Origin: Caulobacterales bacterium RIFOXYB1_FULL_67_16
Lineage (GTDB): Bacteria; Pseudomonadota; Alphaproteobacteria; Caulobacterales; Caulobacteraceae
Assembly (NCBI GenBank): GCA_001796045.1
Contig: MGLN01000005.1
Span: 1 to 17,835, forward strand
Direction: 5' to 3'
DNA: 17,835 nt
The position numbers and the translations under genes were made by a program. This document shows positions 1-6,562 of this stretch, piece after piece. Below the pieces are notes generated by a model. It searched no databases and was not told the origin of the DNA. It saw only the letters and a list, made by a program, of their open reading frames with translations. Each line of letters begins with the position of its first letter. Position 1 is the first letter of the stretch.

Positions 1-639
1 CTGGACATCGCCGAGGCGGAGTCGCGCGCCGTGGAGGCGTCTCTGGCCGCACTGTCGCCGGCGCCGGTCTTCCATCCGTGCGATCTGATGGACGTGGCGG
101 CGCTGCAAGCCTGCCTGTCGGATGTGATGGCCGCCCACGGTCCGATCGACGTCCTGATCAACAACGCCGCCAATGACGACCGCCACACGCTGGCCGAGGT
201 GACGCCGGCGTACTGGGACAACCGCATCAATGTGAATCTGCGCCACCTCTATTTCGCCGCCCAGGCCGTCGCGCCCGGCATGCGGGCGCAGGGGCGGGGG
301 GTGATCATCAATCTCGGCTCGATCAGCTGGCACCTGGGCCTGCCCGACCTGTCGCTGTACGAGACCGCCAAGGCGGGTATCGAGGGCATGACCCGCGCCC
401 TGGCCCGCGAACTGGGCAAGGACGGGGTGCGGGTGGTCTGTATCGTGCCGGGCAATGTCCAGACCCCGCGCCAGATGAAATGGTACACGCCCGAGGGCGA
501 GGCCGAGATCGTTGCGGCCCAGTGTCTGCCCGGTCGGCTTCTGCCCGAGGACGTCGCGGCGCTGGGGCTGTTCCTGGCCTCCGACGACGCACGTTTGATT
601 ACAGGCCACGAGTATTTCGTGGACGCAGGCTGGCGATAG
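1..639 (+). CDS. xylB: D-xylose 1-dehydrogenase (SDR family), 5' truncated by the window edge
   Basis: This enzyme oxidises D-xylose to D-xylonolactone with NAD+, the first step of the Weimberg pathway, in the cytoplasm. The reading frame is open from base 1, so the gene begins upstream; 212 residues are visible and about 38 N-terminal ones, including the TGxxxGxG nucleotide motif, are missing. The visible part starts inside the 'LDI' strand that binds the adenosine ribose. It continues through the NNAANDDRH segment, the catalytic Ser region (NLGSISWHLG), the YETAK Tyr/Lys pair and a C-terminal GHEYFVDAGWR. The wording is very close to C. crescentus XylB as I remember it (LDIA, NDDRH, INVNLRH, LYETAKAGIEGMTRALAREL, KWYTPEGEA). 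It heads the visible xyl operon, 58 bases before the sugar porter. A different aldose specificity is possible, but the downstream xylA and xylC favour xylose. Confidence 0.9.
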   Translation: MDIAEAESRAVEASLAALSPAPVFHPCDLMDVAALQACLSDVMAAHGPIDVLINNAANDDRHTLAEVTPAYWDNRINVNLRHLYFAAQAVAPGMRAQGRGVIINLGSISWHLGLPDLSLYETAKAGIEGMTRALARELGKDGVRVVCIVPGNVQTPRQMKWYTPEGEAEIVAAQCLPGRLLPEDVAALGLFLASDDARLITGHEYFVDAGWR

Positions 640-659
640 GCTTTCCTACGCCGTTCAAC

Positions 660-676
660 GCCCGCGTCAGACGGGC
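660..676 (+). other. Small GC-rich hairpin between xylB and the sugar porter
   Basis: GCCCG (660-664) and CGGGC (672-676) form a 5-bp stem with a 7-base loop, followed by TTCATT rather than a clean T run. It sits just before the porter's GGGAG ribosome site at 683-687. It could be a weak attenuator or an mRNA-processing stem, or it could be chance in GC-rich DNA. Confidence 0.25.
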
Positions 677-697
677 TTCATTGGGAGTATCATCGAA

Positions 698-2125
698 ATG
701 GCGGGACCAACGGGGGGCTCTGGCCCGGATATCGCGGGGAATGACCGCGTCAACATGGCCTTCATCATCGCCGTCGTGGCCGTAGCCACCATAGGCGGGC
801 TGTTGTTCGGTTATGACTCTGGGGCCGTGAACGGCACCCAGGCGGGCCTGCAGGCCCAGTTCAATCTCGACGCCAACGGCCTGGGGTTCACGGTCGGCTC
901 TCTGCTGATCGGCTGCGCCTTCGGCGCCTTCTTCGCGGGTCGCCTGGCGGATCTGGTCGGCCGCCGCACCGTCATGATCGTGGCGGCGCTGCTCTTCCTC
1001 ATCGGCGCCCTGATCCAGGGGGTGACGGATGTGCACGCTGTCTTCGTCGCCGCGCGCTTCGCCGGCGGGATGGCCGTCGGTGCAGCCAGCGTGCTGTCGC
1101 CGCTCTATATCTCCGAAGTCGCGCCCGCCAATATCCGCGGGCGGATGAGCACCCTACAGCAGGTGATGATCATCACCGGTCTGACCGCCGCCTTCCTGGT
1201 GAACTATTTCCTCGCCCAGAACGCCGGCAGCAGCCTGGGCGAAATCGCGGGAACCTCGGCCTGGCGCTGGATGTATCTGGCTCAGGCGGCGCCCGCGGCG
1301 GTCTTCCTGATCACCCTGTTCCTGATCCCGGAGAGCCCCCGCTATCTCGTCATGAAGGGCAAGGACGAGGCCGCCCGCGTCGTCCTGTCCAAGCTGTTCG
1401 GCGCCGACGCGGCCGACCGGAAGATCGGCGAGATCCGCGCGAGCTTCACGCAAGGCCACCGTCCCAGCTTTAAGGACGTCACCGGCAAGCTGATCTTCCG
1501 CCCCATCGTCTGGGCCGGACTCATTCTGGCGACCTTCCAGCAGTTCGTCGGCATCAACATCATCTTCTATTACGGCGAGACCCTGTGGCGTTTGGCCGGC
1601 GTGTCCGAGGAAGTCGCGCTTGAGCGCAACATCATCTCCGGCGCGGTCTCCATCGGCGCGGTTCTGCTGGCGCTGGCGGTGATCGACAAGATCGGCCGCA
1701 AGCCGCTGCTGCTGATCGGGTCGGTCGGCATGGCCGTAACGCTCGGCGCCATGACCTGGGCGTTCAGCGGCGCCGGCGCGGATGCGGCGGGCAATCTGAC
1801 CCTCGGCGCCACCGCCGGCCTGACGGCGCTCGTCGCGGCCAATCTCTATGTCATCTTCTTCAACTTCAGCTGGGGCCCGGTGATGTGGGTCATGCTGGGC
1901 GAGATGTTCCCCAACCAGATGCGCGGATCGGCCCTGGCCATTTGCGGCCTGGCCCAATGGGGGGCGAACTATCTGGTCGTCCAGAGCTTCCCCAGCATGG
2001 CGGAAGGCATCGGCCTGGTCGGCACCTACGCGCTCTATACGGTCGCGGCCGCCGTCAGCATCTTCCTGGTCCAATCCTTCATCAAGGAGACGAAGGGCAA
2101 GGAACTGGAAGACATGACGGGCTGA
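698..2125 (+). CDS. MFS sugar porter (XylE/GalP-like sugar:H+ symporter)
   Basis: This 475-residue inner-membrane carrier belongs to the major facilitator sugar porter family and probably imports D-xylose into the adjacent catabolic pathway. Family signatures appear in order: GGLLFGYDSGAVNGT (about 33-47) in TM1, GRLADLVGRR (81-90) after TM2, the PESPRYLV sequence (211-218) at the end of the N-terminal half, QQFVGIN (281-287) in TM7, DKIGRKP (330-336) between TM8 and TM9, and SWGPVMW (391-397) in TM10. QQ...N and Trp in these places match sugar-contacting positions in E. coli XylE. The ATG at 698 has a GGGAG at 683-687; an internal Met at residue 20 lies closer to TM1 and is a possible alternative start. 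The gene lies between xylB and xylA on the same strand. Substrate is inferred from context; glucose or galactose cannot be excluded. Confidence 0.9.
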   Translation: MAGPTGGSGPDIAGNDRVNMAFIIAVVAVATIGGLLFGYDSGAVNGTQAGLQAQFNLDANGLGFTVGSLLIGCAFGAFFAGRLADLVGRRTVMIVAALLFLIGALIQGVTDVHAVFVAARFAGGMAVGAASVLSPLYISEVAPANIRGRMSTLQQVMIITGLTAAFLVNYFLAQNAGSSLGEIAGTSAWRWMYLAQAAPAAVFLITLFLIPESPRYLVMKGKDEAARVVLSKLFGADAADRKIGEIRASFTQGHRPSFKDVTGKLIFRPIVWAGLILATFQQFVGINIIFYYGETLWRLAGVSEEVALERNIISGAVSIGAVLLALAVIDKIGRKPLLLIGSVGMAVTLGAMTWAFSGAGADAAGNLTLGATAGLTALVAANLYVIFFNFSWGPVMWVMLGEMFPNQMRGSALAICGLAQWGANYLVVQSFPSMAEGIGLVGTYALYTVAAAVSIFLVQSFIKETKGKELEDMTG

Positions 2126-2155
2126 TTTCCGGCCCCGCAATACCCATCTCCCCGA

Positions 2156-2183
2156 GACGGGCGGCGCTCCCCCGCCGCCCGTC
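2156..2183 (+). other. Strong 11-bp GC hairpin in the porter-xylA gap
   Basis: GACGGGCGGCG (2156-2166) is perfectly complementary to CGCCGCCCGTC (2173-2183), with a 6-base loop CTCCCC. Only AGCCTTATG follows, so there is no T tract and it is not a canonical intrinsic terminator. It ends 22 bases before the xylA start. In an operon such stems often block 3'-5' exonucleases or set the ratio of upstream to downstream message; that role is inferred. Confidence 0.6.
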
Positions 2184-2205
2184 AGCCTTATGAAAAGGAC
2201 TTCCC

Positions 2206-3648
2206 ATGACCGACACGCTTGAACTCTCGCACTGGATCGGCGGCGAAAAGGTCTCCGGCGCGATCGCCGGCGAGAGCCTGAACCCGTCCGACACCCGCGA
2301 CGTCGTGGCCCGCACGCCCAAGGGCGGTGCGGCCGAGGTGGATCAGGCCGTCGCCGCCGCCCGCGCCGCCTTCCCCGGCTGGTCGGACGCCTCGCCGGAA
2401 GTCCGTTTCGACGTCCTGGACAAGGCCGGTTCGCTGGTCATGGCCCGCGCCGCCGAGATCGGCCGGCTGCTGTCGCGGGAAGAGGGCAAGACCCTGCCCG
2501 AGGGCATCGGCGAGACCATGCGCGCCGCCCGCATCCTGAAGTATTTCGCCGGCGAGGCCCTGCGCGTCCACGGCCAGAACCTGGCCTCGACCCGTCCGGG
2601 CGTCGAGATCCAGACCTATCGTCAGGCCGTCGGCGTCTTCGGCCTGATCACCCCGTGGAACTTCCCCATCGCCATTCCGGCCTGGAAGATCGCTCCGGCC
2701 ATCGCCTTCGGCAACACGGTCGTCATCAAGCCGGCCGGCCCGACCCCGGCGACGGCCGAGGCCCTGATCGCCATTCTGCATGAGGCCGGCCTTCCCAAGG
2801 GCGTGGTCAATATGGTCATCGGCGACGGCGATGTGGGCCGCGCCATCGTGGCCCATCCCGGCGTGGACGGCATCAGCTTCACCGGCTCGCAGGCCGTGGG
2901 CGCCGGCGTTGCGGAAGGCGCAATGAAGCGTCAGGCTCGGGTCCAGCTGGAGATGGGCGGCAAGAACCCGCTGATCGTTCTGGACGACGCCGACCTGGAC
3001 CGCGCCGTCGCCATCGCCCTGGACGGCTCTTATTTCGCCACCGGCCAGCGCTGCACCGCCTCCAGCCGCCTGATCGTTCAGGACGGCATCCACGACCGTT
3101 TCGTCGCCGCCCTGGCCGAAAAGGTCGCGGCGCTTCGCGTCGGCGACGCCTTGGACTCCAACACCCAAATGGGCCCGGCGGTCAGCGAGAGCCAGCGCGA
3201 GGTCTCGTACAAGTACATCGACATCGCGCGCGAGACCGGCGGCCGGATCGTGACGGGCGGCGAGCGTCTGAACCTCGACAAGCCCGGCTGGTACGTCCAG
3301 CCCACCCTGATCGCCGATACGGCGGCCGACGCCCGGATCAACAACGAGGAGGTCTTCGGCCCCGTCGCCTCGACCATCCGCGTCGCCACCTATGAAGAGG
3401 CCCTGGCCGTCGCCAACGGCGTCGAGTTCGGCCTGTCGGCCGGCATCGTCACCCAGTCGCTGAAATACGCCCGCGACTTCCAGCGGAACGCCAAGGCCGG
3501 CATGACCATGGTCAACCTGGCCACCGCCGGGGTCGATTATCACGTGCCCTTCGGCGGATCGAAAAAGTCCAGCTACGGCGCGCGCGAACAGGGTTTCGCG
3601 GCGGTGGAGTTCTATACCCAGATCAAGACCTCCTACTCGGCGAGCTGA
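2206..3648 (+). CDS. xylA: Alpha-ketoglutarate semialdehyde dehydrogenase (Weimberg pathway)
   Basis: This cytoplasmic aldehyde dehydrogenase would oxidise 2,5-dioxopentanoate (alpha-ketoglutarate semialdehyde) to alpha-ketoglutarate, the last step of oxidative xylose breakdown. At 480 residues it has the normal family length. Visible motifs are the cofactor-binding PWNFP (150-154), KPAGPTP (175-181), FTGS (225-228), the general base Glu249 in LEMGGKNP and the catalytic Cys283 in GQRCTAS. NEEVFGP is near 375 and the GREQGF-like AREQGF lies near the C-terminus. The sequence matches C. crescentus XylA as I remember it over long stretches (for example TRPGVEIQTYRQAVGV and FFTQ/YTQ-KTSYS at the end). 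ATG at 2206 has an AAAAGGA ribosome site 8 bases upstream. The symbol xylA follows Caulobacter use and is not xylose isomerase. Succinate semialdehyde dehydrogenase is the nearest alternative name. Confidence 0.93.
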   Translation: MTDTLELSHWIGGEKVSGAIAGESLNPSDTRDVVARTPKGGAAEVDQAVAAARAAFPGWSDASPEVRFDVLDKAGSLVMARAAEIGRLLSREEGKTLPEGIGETMRAARILKYFAGEALRVHGQNLASTRPGVEIQTYRQAVGVFGLITPWNFPIAIPAWKIAPAIAFGNTVVIKPAGPTPATAEALIAILHEAGLPKGVVNMVIGDGDVGRAIVAHPGVDGISFTGSQAVGAGVAEGAMKRQARVQLEMGGKNPLIVLDDADLDRAVAIALDGSYFATGQRCTASSRLIVQDGIHDRFVAALAEKVAALRVGDALDSNTQMGPAVSESQREVSYKYIDIARETGGRIVTGGERLNLDKPGWYVQPTLIADTAADARINNEEVFGPVASTIRVATYEEALAVANGVEFGLSAGIVTQSLKYARDFQRNAKAGMTMVNLATAGVDYHVPFGGSKKSSYGAREQGFAAVEFYTQIKTSYSAS

Positions 3649-3651
3649 TTG

Positions 3652-4506
3652 ATGGGCGTGGTGGAATTGGTCTGGGACATCCAGGCCGAACTCGGCGAAG
3701 GCCCCGTCTGGGACGCCGAGCGCAAGGCGGTGTGGTTCGTCGACATCAAGGGTCGCAAGCTGCACCGCTATACGCCGGGGAGCGGCGAGACCGTCTCGTG
3801 GGACACGCCGGACCAGACCGGTTTCGCCCTGCCGACGGAAGACGGGTCGCTGATCTGCGGGGTTCGGGGCGGTCTGCACCGCTTTGACCCCGAGAGCGGC
3901 GTCTTCACCCTGATCCAGCCGGTCGAAGAGGACCGGCCGCAGAACCGACTGAACGACGGCTTTGTGGCGCCGGACGGCTCGCTGTGGTTCGGGTCGATGG
4001 ACGACAGCGAAGAGGTCCAGACCGGCGCCCTCTATCGGTGGTTCCAGGGCGAGCTGACCCGGCATGACGACGGCTACGGCGTGACCAATGGTCCGTGCCT
4101 GAGCCCGGACGGCCGGACCCTGTACCATCACGACACCCTGGCCAAGACGGTCCTGGCCTTTGACCATCAGGACGGGGTTCTGTCGAACCGGCGGGTCTTC
4201 GCCGTGACCGAGGACGGTTACGCCGACGGCCCCAGCATGGATTCCGCCGGCGTCCTGCACGTCGGCCTGTTCAACGGCTGGGGCGTGGCGAAGTTCGCGC
4301 CCGACGGCCGGCGGATCGGCAAGATCGAGGTTCCGGTCCAGACCGTGACCAAGGCGGCCTTCGGCGGCGAGGATCTGCGCGATCTCTATATGACCACGGC
4401 CTGGCTGGGGAACGCTGACAAGCGCGGCGAGCAGCCGACCCTGGGCGGGCTTTACCGCGTGCGGGTCGAGACGCCGGGCCTGCCGCAGAACAAGATCAAG
4501 CTGTGA
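3652..4506 (+). CDS. xylC: Xylonolactonase, SMP-30/gluconolactonase family
   Basis: This 284-residue beta-propeller enzyme would hydrolyse xylonolactone, the product of XylB, to xylonate. The family's metal ligands are recognisable: Glu16 in LGEGPVW, the Asn in TNGPCLSPDG (Asn146) and the Asp in YADGPSMD (about 192). NRLNDG (98-103) contains the substrate-side Asn. Repeated blade sequences (VWFVDIKGRKLHRY, LWFGSMDD, LYHHDT) fit the six-bladed fold. The xylA stop (3646-3648) is followed directly by TTG (3649) and ATG (3652). I choose the ATG because GGCGAG at 3639-3644 gives a sensible spacing and because the family starts here; TTG would add one residue. Its position between xylA and the epimerase supports sugar-lactone chemistry. 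L-arabinonolactone or gluconolactone are alternative substrates. Confidence 0.88.
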   Translation: MGVVELVWDIQAELGEGPVWDAERKAVWFVDIKGRKLHRYTPGSGETVSWDTPDQTGFALPTEDGSLICGVRGGLHRFDPESGVFTLIQPVEEDRPQNRLNDGFVAPDGSLWFGSMDDSEEVQTGALYRWFQGELTRHDDGYGVTNGPCLSPDGRTLYHHDTLAKTVLAFDHQDGVLSNRRVFAVTEDGYADGPSMDSAGVLHVGLFNGWGVAKFAPDGRRIGKIEVPVQTVTKAAFGGEDLRDLYMTTAWLGNADKRGEQPTLGGLYRVRVETPGLPQNKIKL

Positions 4507-5384
4507 GCCTGATCGGACTGACGGCCGAGGACTGGCGTGCAAGCGTGGCGCCGGAGCAGGGCGGGGCGATCCTGAGCCTGGACTGGCGGGGACAGCCGGT
4601 GTTCCGGGCGACGCCCGAAGGGGCGACCGACATGCTGGAGACGGCCTGTTTCCCCCTGGTCCCCTACGCCAACCGGATCGCCGACGCGCGGTTCGGTTTC
4701 GAGGGGCGGGACGTGCGTCTGACGGCGCTTGCACGGTTCGCGCCTCACGCCCTGCATGGCGACGGCTGGCTGAACCCCTGGACGGTCGAGACGGCGTCTG
4801 ACGATCGCGTCGACATGACCCTGGACTGGCCGGGCGACGTCGATGCGGACGGTGCGGGCTGGCCCTGGCCCTGGCGGGCGCGGCAGTCGGTCAGGCTGTC
4901 TGAAGACGGGCTGGAGATCAGCCTTTCGGTGACCAACGCCGGCGATACGGTCATGCCGGCGGGCCTTGGCCTGCACCCCTATTTCCACAAGTCTCCAGAC
5001 AGCCGCCTCAGACTGTCGGCGACGGGCGTCTGGCTGACCGATGCGCGGGAAATCCCCGACCGGCTGGCGCCGCCCGACGCGGTGGTCGATTGGAGCGGCG
5101 GTCTGGCCCTGGCAGAGGCGCCCTTCGTCGATCATGCCTACACCGGCTGGACCGGAGAAGCGGTGATGGAGGGCGGCGGGCGACGGGTCGTCGTGTGCGG
5201 CGGGGCCGGTTCTGAATGGGTTCAGGTCTACGCCCCGGTCGGGGCGGACTTCTTCTGTGTCGAGCCGGTGACCCACCGGCCGGACGTGCTGAACGCGCCG
5301 GCCGGCGAACGCGGCGGCCTGGCGCGCCTGTTGCCGGGGGAAGAGCTGAGCCTGGTCATGACCGTGACGGCGCAGGACCTCTAG
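4503..5384 (+). CDS. galM: Aldose 1-epimerase (galactose mutarotase family)
   Basis: This 293-residue cytoplasmic mutarotase would interconvert alpha and beta anomers of an aldose, feeding the anomer preferred by the dehydrogenase. Family residues are visible: Arg58 in PYANRI, His85 in HGDGW, His158 in GLHPYF, Asp210 in FVDHAY and the catalytic base Glu254 in CVEPVTH. The GTG start at 4503 overlaps the xylC stop by four bases (GTGA), which indicates translational coupling and membership in the xyl operon. It ends in a TAG that shares the palindrome CTAG with the stop of the convergent pectate lyase gene. The sequence lies in the bacterial short GalM-like group, so the true substrate could be xylose rather than galactose; the symbol is a family name. 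Confidence 0.85.
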   Translation: MSLIGLTAEDWRASVAPEQGGAILSLDWRGQPVFRATPEGATDMLETACFPLVPYANRIADARFGFEGRDVRLTALARFAPHALHGDGWLNPWTVETASDDRVDMTLDWPGDVDADGAGWPWPWRARQSVRLSEDGLEISLSVTNAGDTVMPAGLGLHPYFHKSPDSRLRLSATGVWLTDAREIPDRLAPPDAVVDWSGGLALAEAPFVDHAYTGWTGEAVMEGGGRRVVVCGGAGSEWVQVYAPVGADFFCVEPVTHRPDVLNAPAGERGGLARLLPGEELSLVMTVTAQDL

Positions 5385-6478
5385 CCCTCGGACGGCAGAC
5401 CCAGCCTGGCGCGCCAGGCCGGATAGTCGGTCTTGAGCAGGTTGGCGGGCCAGGTCCCCACATAATTGTAGCCGGCGCGACGCTCCTGCTCGATGTCGGC
5501 CAGGTTGGCGTGAGGCACGGAATCACGGCCCATGAAAATGGGTTGATTGGTCTCCAGATCGTAGAAGCGGGCCCAGATCGGACCTTCGCCCGGGGCCGCG
5601 ACGACGCGGCGATCAGGCTTGCCGTCGGTCTGCAGGCTCTCGATGCGGAAGTCCGGCAGGGCCGAAGATCGGAACCAGGCGACGGCGCCCTCGACCGCCG
5701 CGATCACTTCCGGAGAAGGCTGATCGATGCTCATCAGGAAGCGGACGATCCCGACGCTTTCGTTGCCTGACAGCGACGGCGGTTCGAACCGGCGCGCCCA
5801 GGCGGGGGCCAGGGTCACAGCGTCATGTTGGGCGCACCAGGCGGTCAGGCGACCGTCGCGGCGCACCTGGGTCTTCAGGATCAAGGCCGTTCCCGCCTGA
5901 ACCGCCTCGGCGGCGCGGGCGCGGCGTGCGGCGTCGACGAAGCCGTAGGGCGCACGGCCTTCGGCGACCGCCTGCAGGAGGTGCAGGACGCGCACCATGG
6001 CGTCGTCATTATAGGTGATCTGGTCGTAGTAGCCGCCGCGCAGCGGATAGAACTGGGGCCAGCCGCCGTTCGGCTGTTGCGCCTTCAGCAGATAGTCGAG
6101 GCCCCGTTCGAAAGCGGGTCGCGCTGTCTGATCGCCCGCCGTTATCACCCGCGCGAGAAAGTCGAGCGGCAGGGTGGTGCCGTCATTGTCGATCGTATTG
6201 GCCAGGCCCGGATCGGCGTCCGCTCGGGGGGCGGCGAACAGGTCGGTGTTCTTGGGCCACCCGCCTTCGGCCGACTGGTGAAGGCTGACGGCGGCGGCCA
6301 GCCGGCGCGCCTCCTCCGTTCCGTACCAGGCCGCCGGGCGACGCACGATCTGAGAACCCCAGCTCGGCGCCGGGCTCTGGCTCTCGCCCTGAGGCGGACT
6401 GACGGCGCAGGCCGGCGCGGCCGTTCCTGCGGAAAGGATCAGGGCCAGGGTCGCGATCGGGACAATATGCGGGCTCAT
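5381..6478 (-). CDS. Secreted pectate lyase, polysaccharide lyase family 10
   Basis: This enzyme would cleave polygalacturonate by beta-elimination outside the cytoplasm. PL10 signatures are GGWPKN (72-77), TIDNDGTT (95-102), NGGWPQFYPLR followed by YYDQITYNDDAM (about 137-161), TAWCAQHD (212-219), EPPSLSGNES (232-241) and PIWARFYDLE (about 301-310) with FMGRDS. A hydrophobic N-terminus (PIATLALILSAGTAAPACA) is a signal peptide, probably cut after ACA at residue 25; the cysteine does not sit in a good lipobox. A longer frame starting at TTG 6502 exists, but that codon lies inside the T tract of the upstream terminator, so I place the start at ATG 6478, which has GGAAA upstream (365 residues). 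It follows the receptor gene on the same strand and ends convergently with galM, overlapping it by four bases. Confidence 0.87.
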   Translation of the reverse strand: MSPHIVPIATLALILSAGTAAPACAVSPPQGESQSPAPSWGSQIVRRPAAWYGTEEARRLAAAVSLHQSAEGGWPKNTDLFAAPRADADPGLANTIDNDGTTLPLDFLARVITAGDQTARPAFERGLDYLLKAQQPNGGWPQFYPLRGGYYDQITYNDDAMVRVLHLLQAVAEGRAPYGFVDAARRARAAEAVQAGTALILKTQVRRDGRLTAWCAQHDAVTLAPAWARRFEPPSLSGNESVGIVRFLMSIDQPSPEVIAAVEGAVAWFRSSALPDFRIESLQTDGKPDRRVVAAPGEGPIWARFYDLETNQPIFMGRDSVPHANLADIEQERRAGYNYVGTWPANLLKTDYPAWRARLGLPSEG

Positions 6479-6500
6479 CGGGACATTTCCGGTTTCGCTC

Positions 6501-6532
6501 AAAAAGGAGGGGCGCCGATGGTCCGACGCCCC
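6501..6532 (-). terminator. Intrinsic terminator after the TonB-dependent receptor gene
   Basis: Read on the minus strand, GGGGCGTCGG pairs with TCGGCGCCCC around the tetraloop ACCA. All ten positions pair, two of them as G-U, followed by TCC and TTTTT (6505-6501). It begins 30 bases after the receptor stop codon. The T tract covers the upstream TTG start candidate of the lyase gene and ends 22 bases before its ATG. Confidence 0.85.
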
Positions 6533-6562
6533 AGTTTCGTTCCTTGGGAGAAGAATGAGGTC

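Noticed and set aside
1170..1182. CACCGGT core inside the MFS gene
   Set aside because: Only the ACCGGT centre is present, without the flanking TGWC/GWCA arms, and it lies in coding sequence.
2188..4734. 848-residue open frame on the minus strand
   Set aside because: It is antisense to xylA, xylC and part of galM, whose active-site motifs are clear. Low-complexity Arg/Gly/Asp/Ala-rich composition marks it as a shadow.
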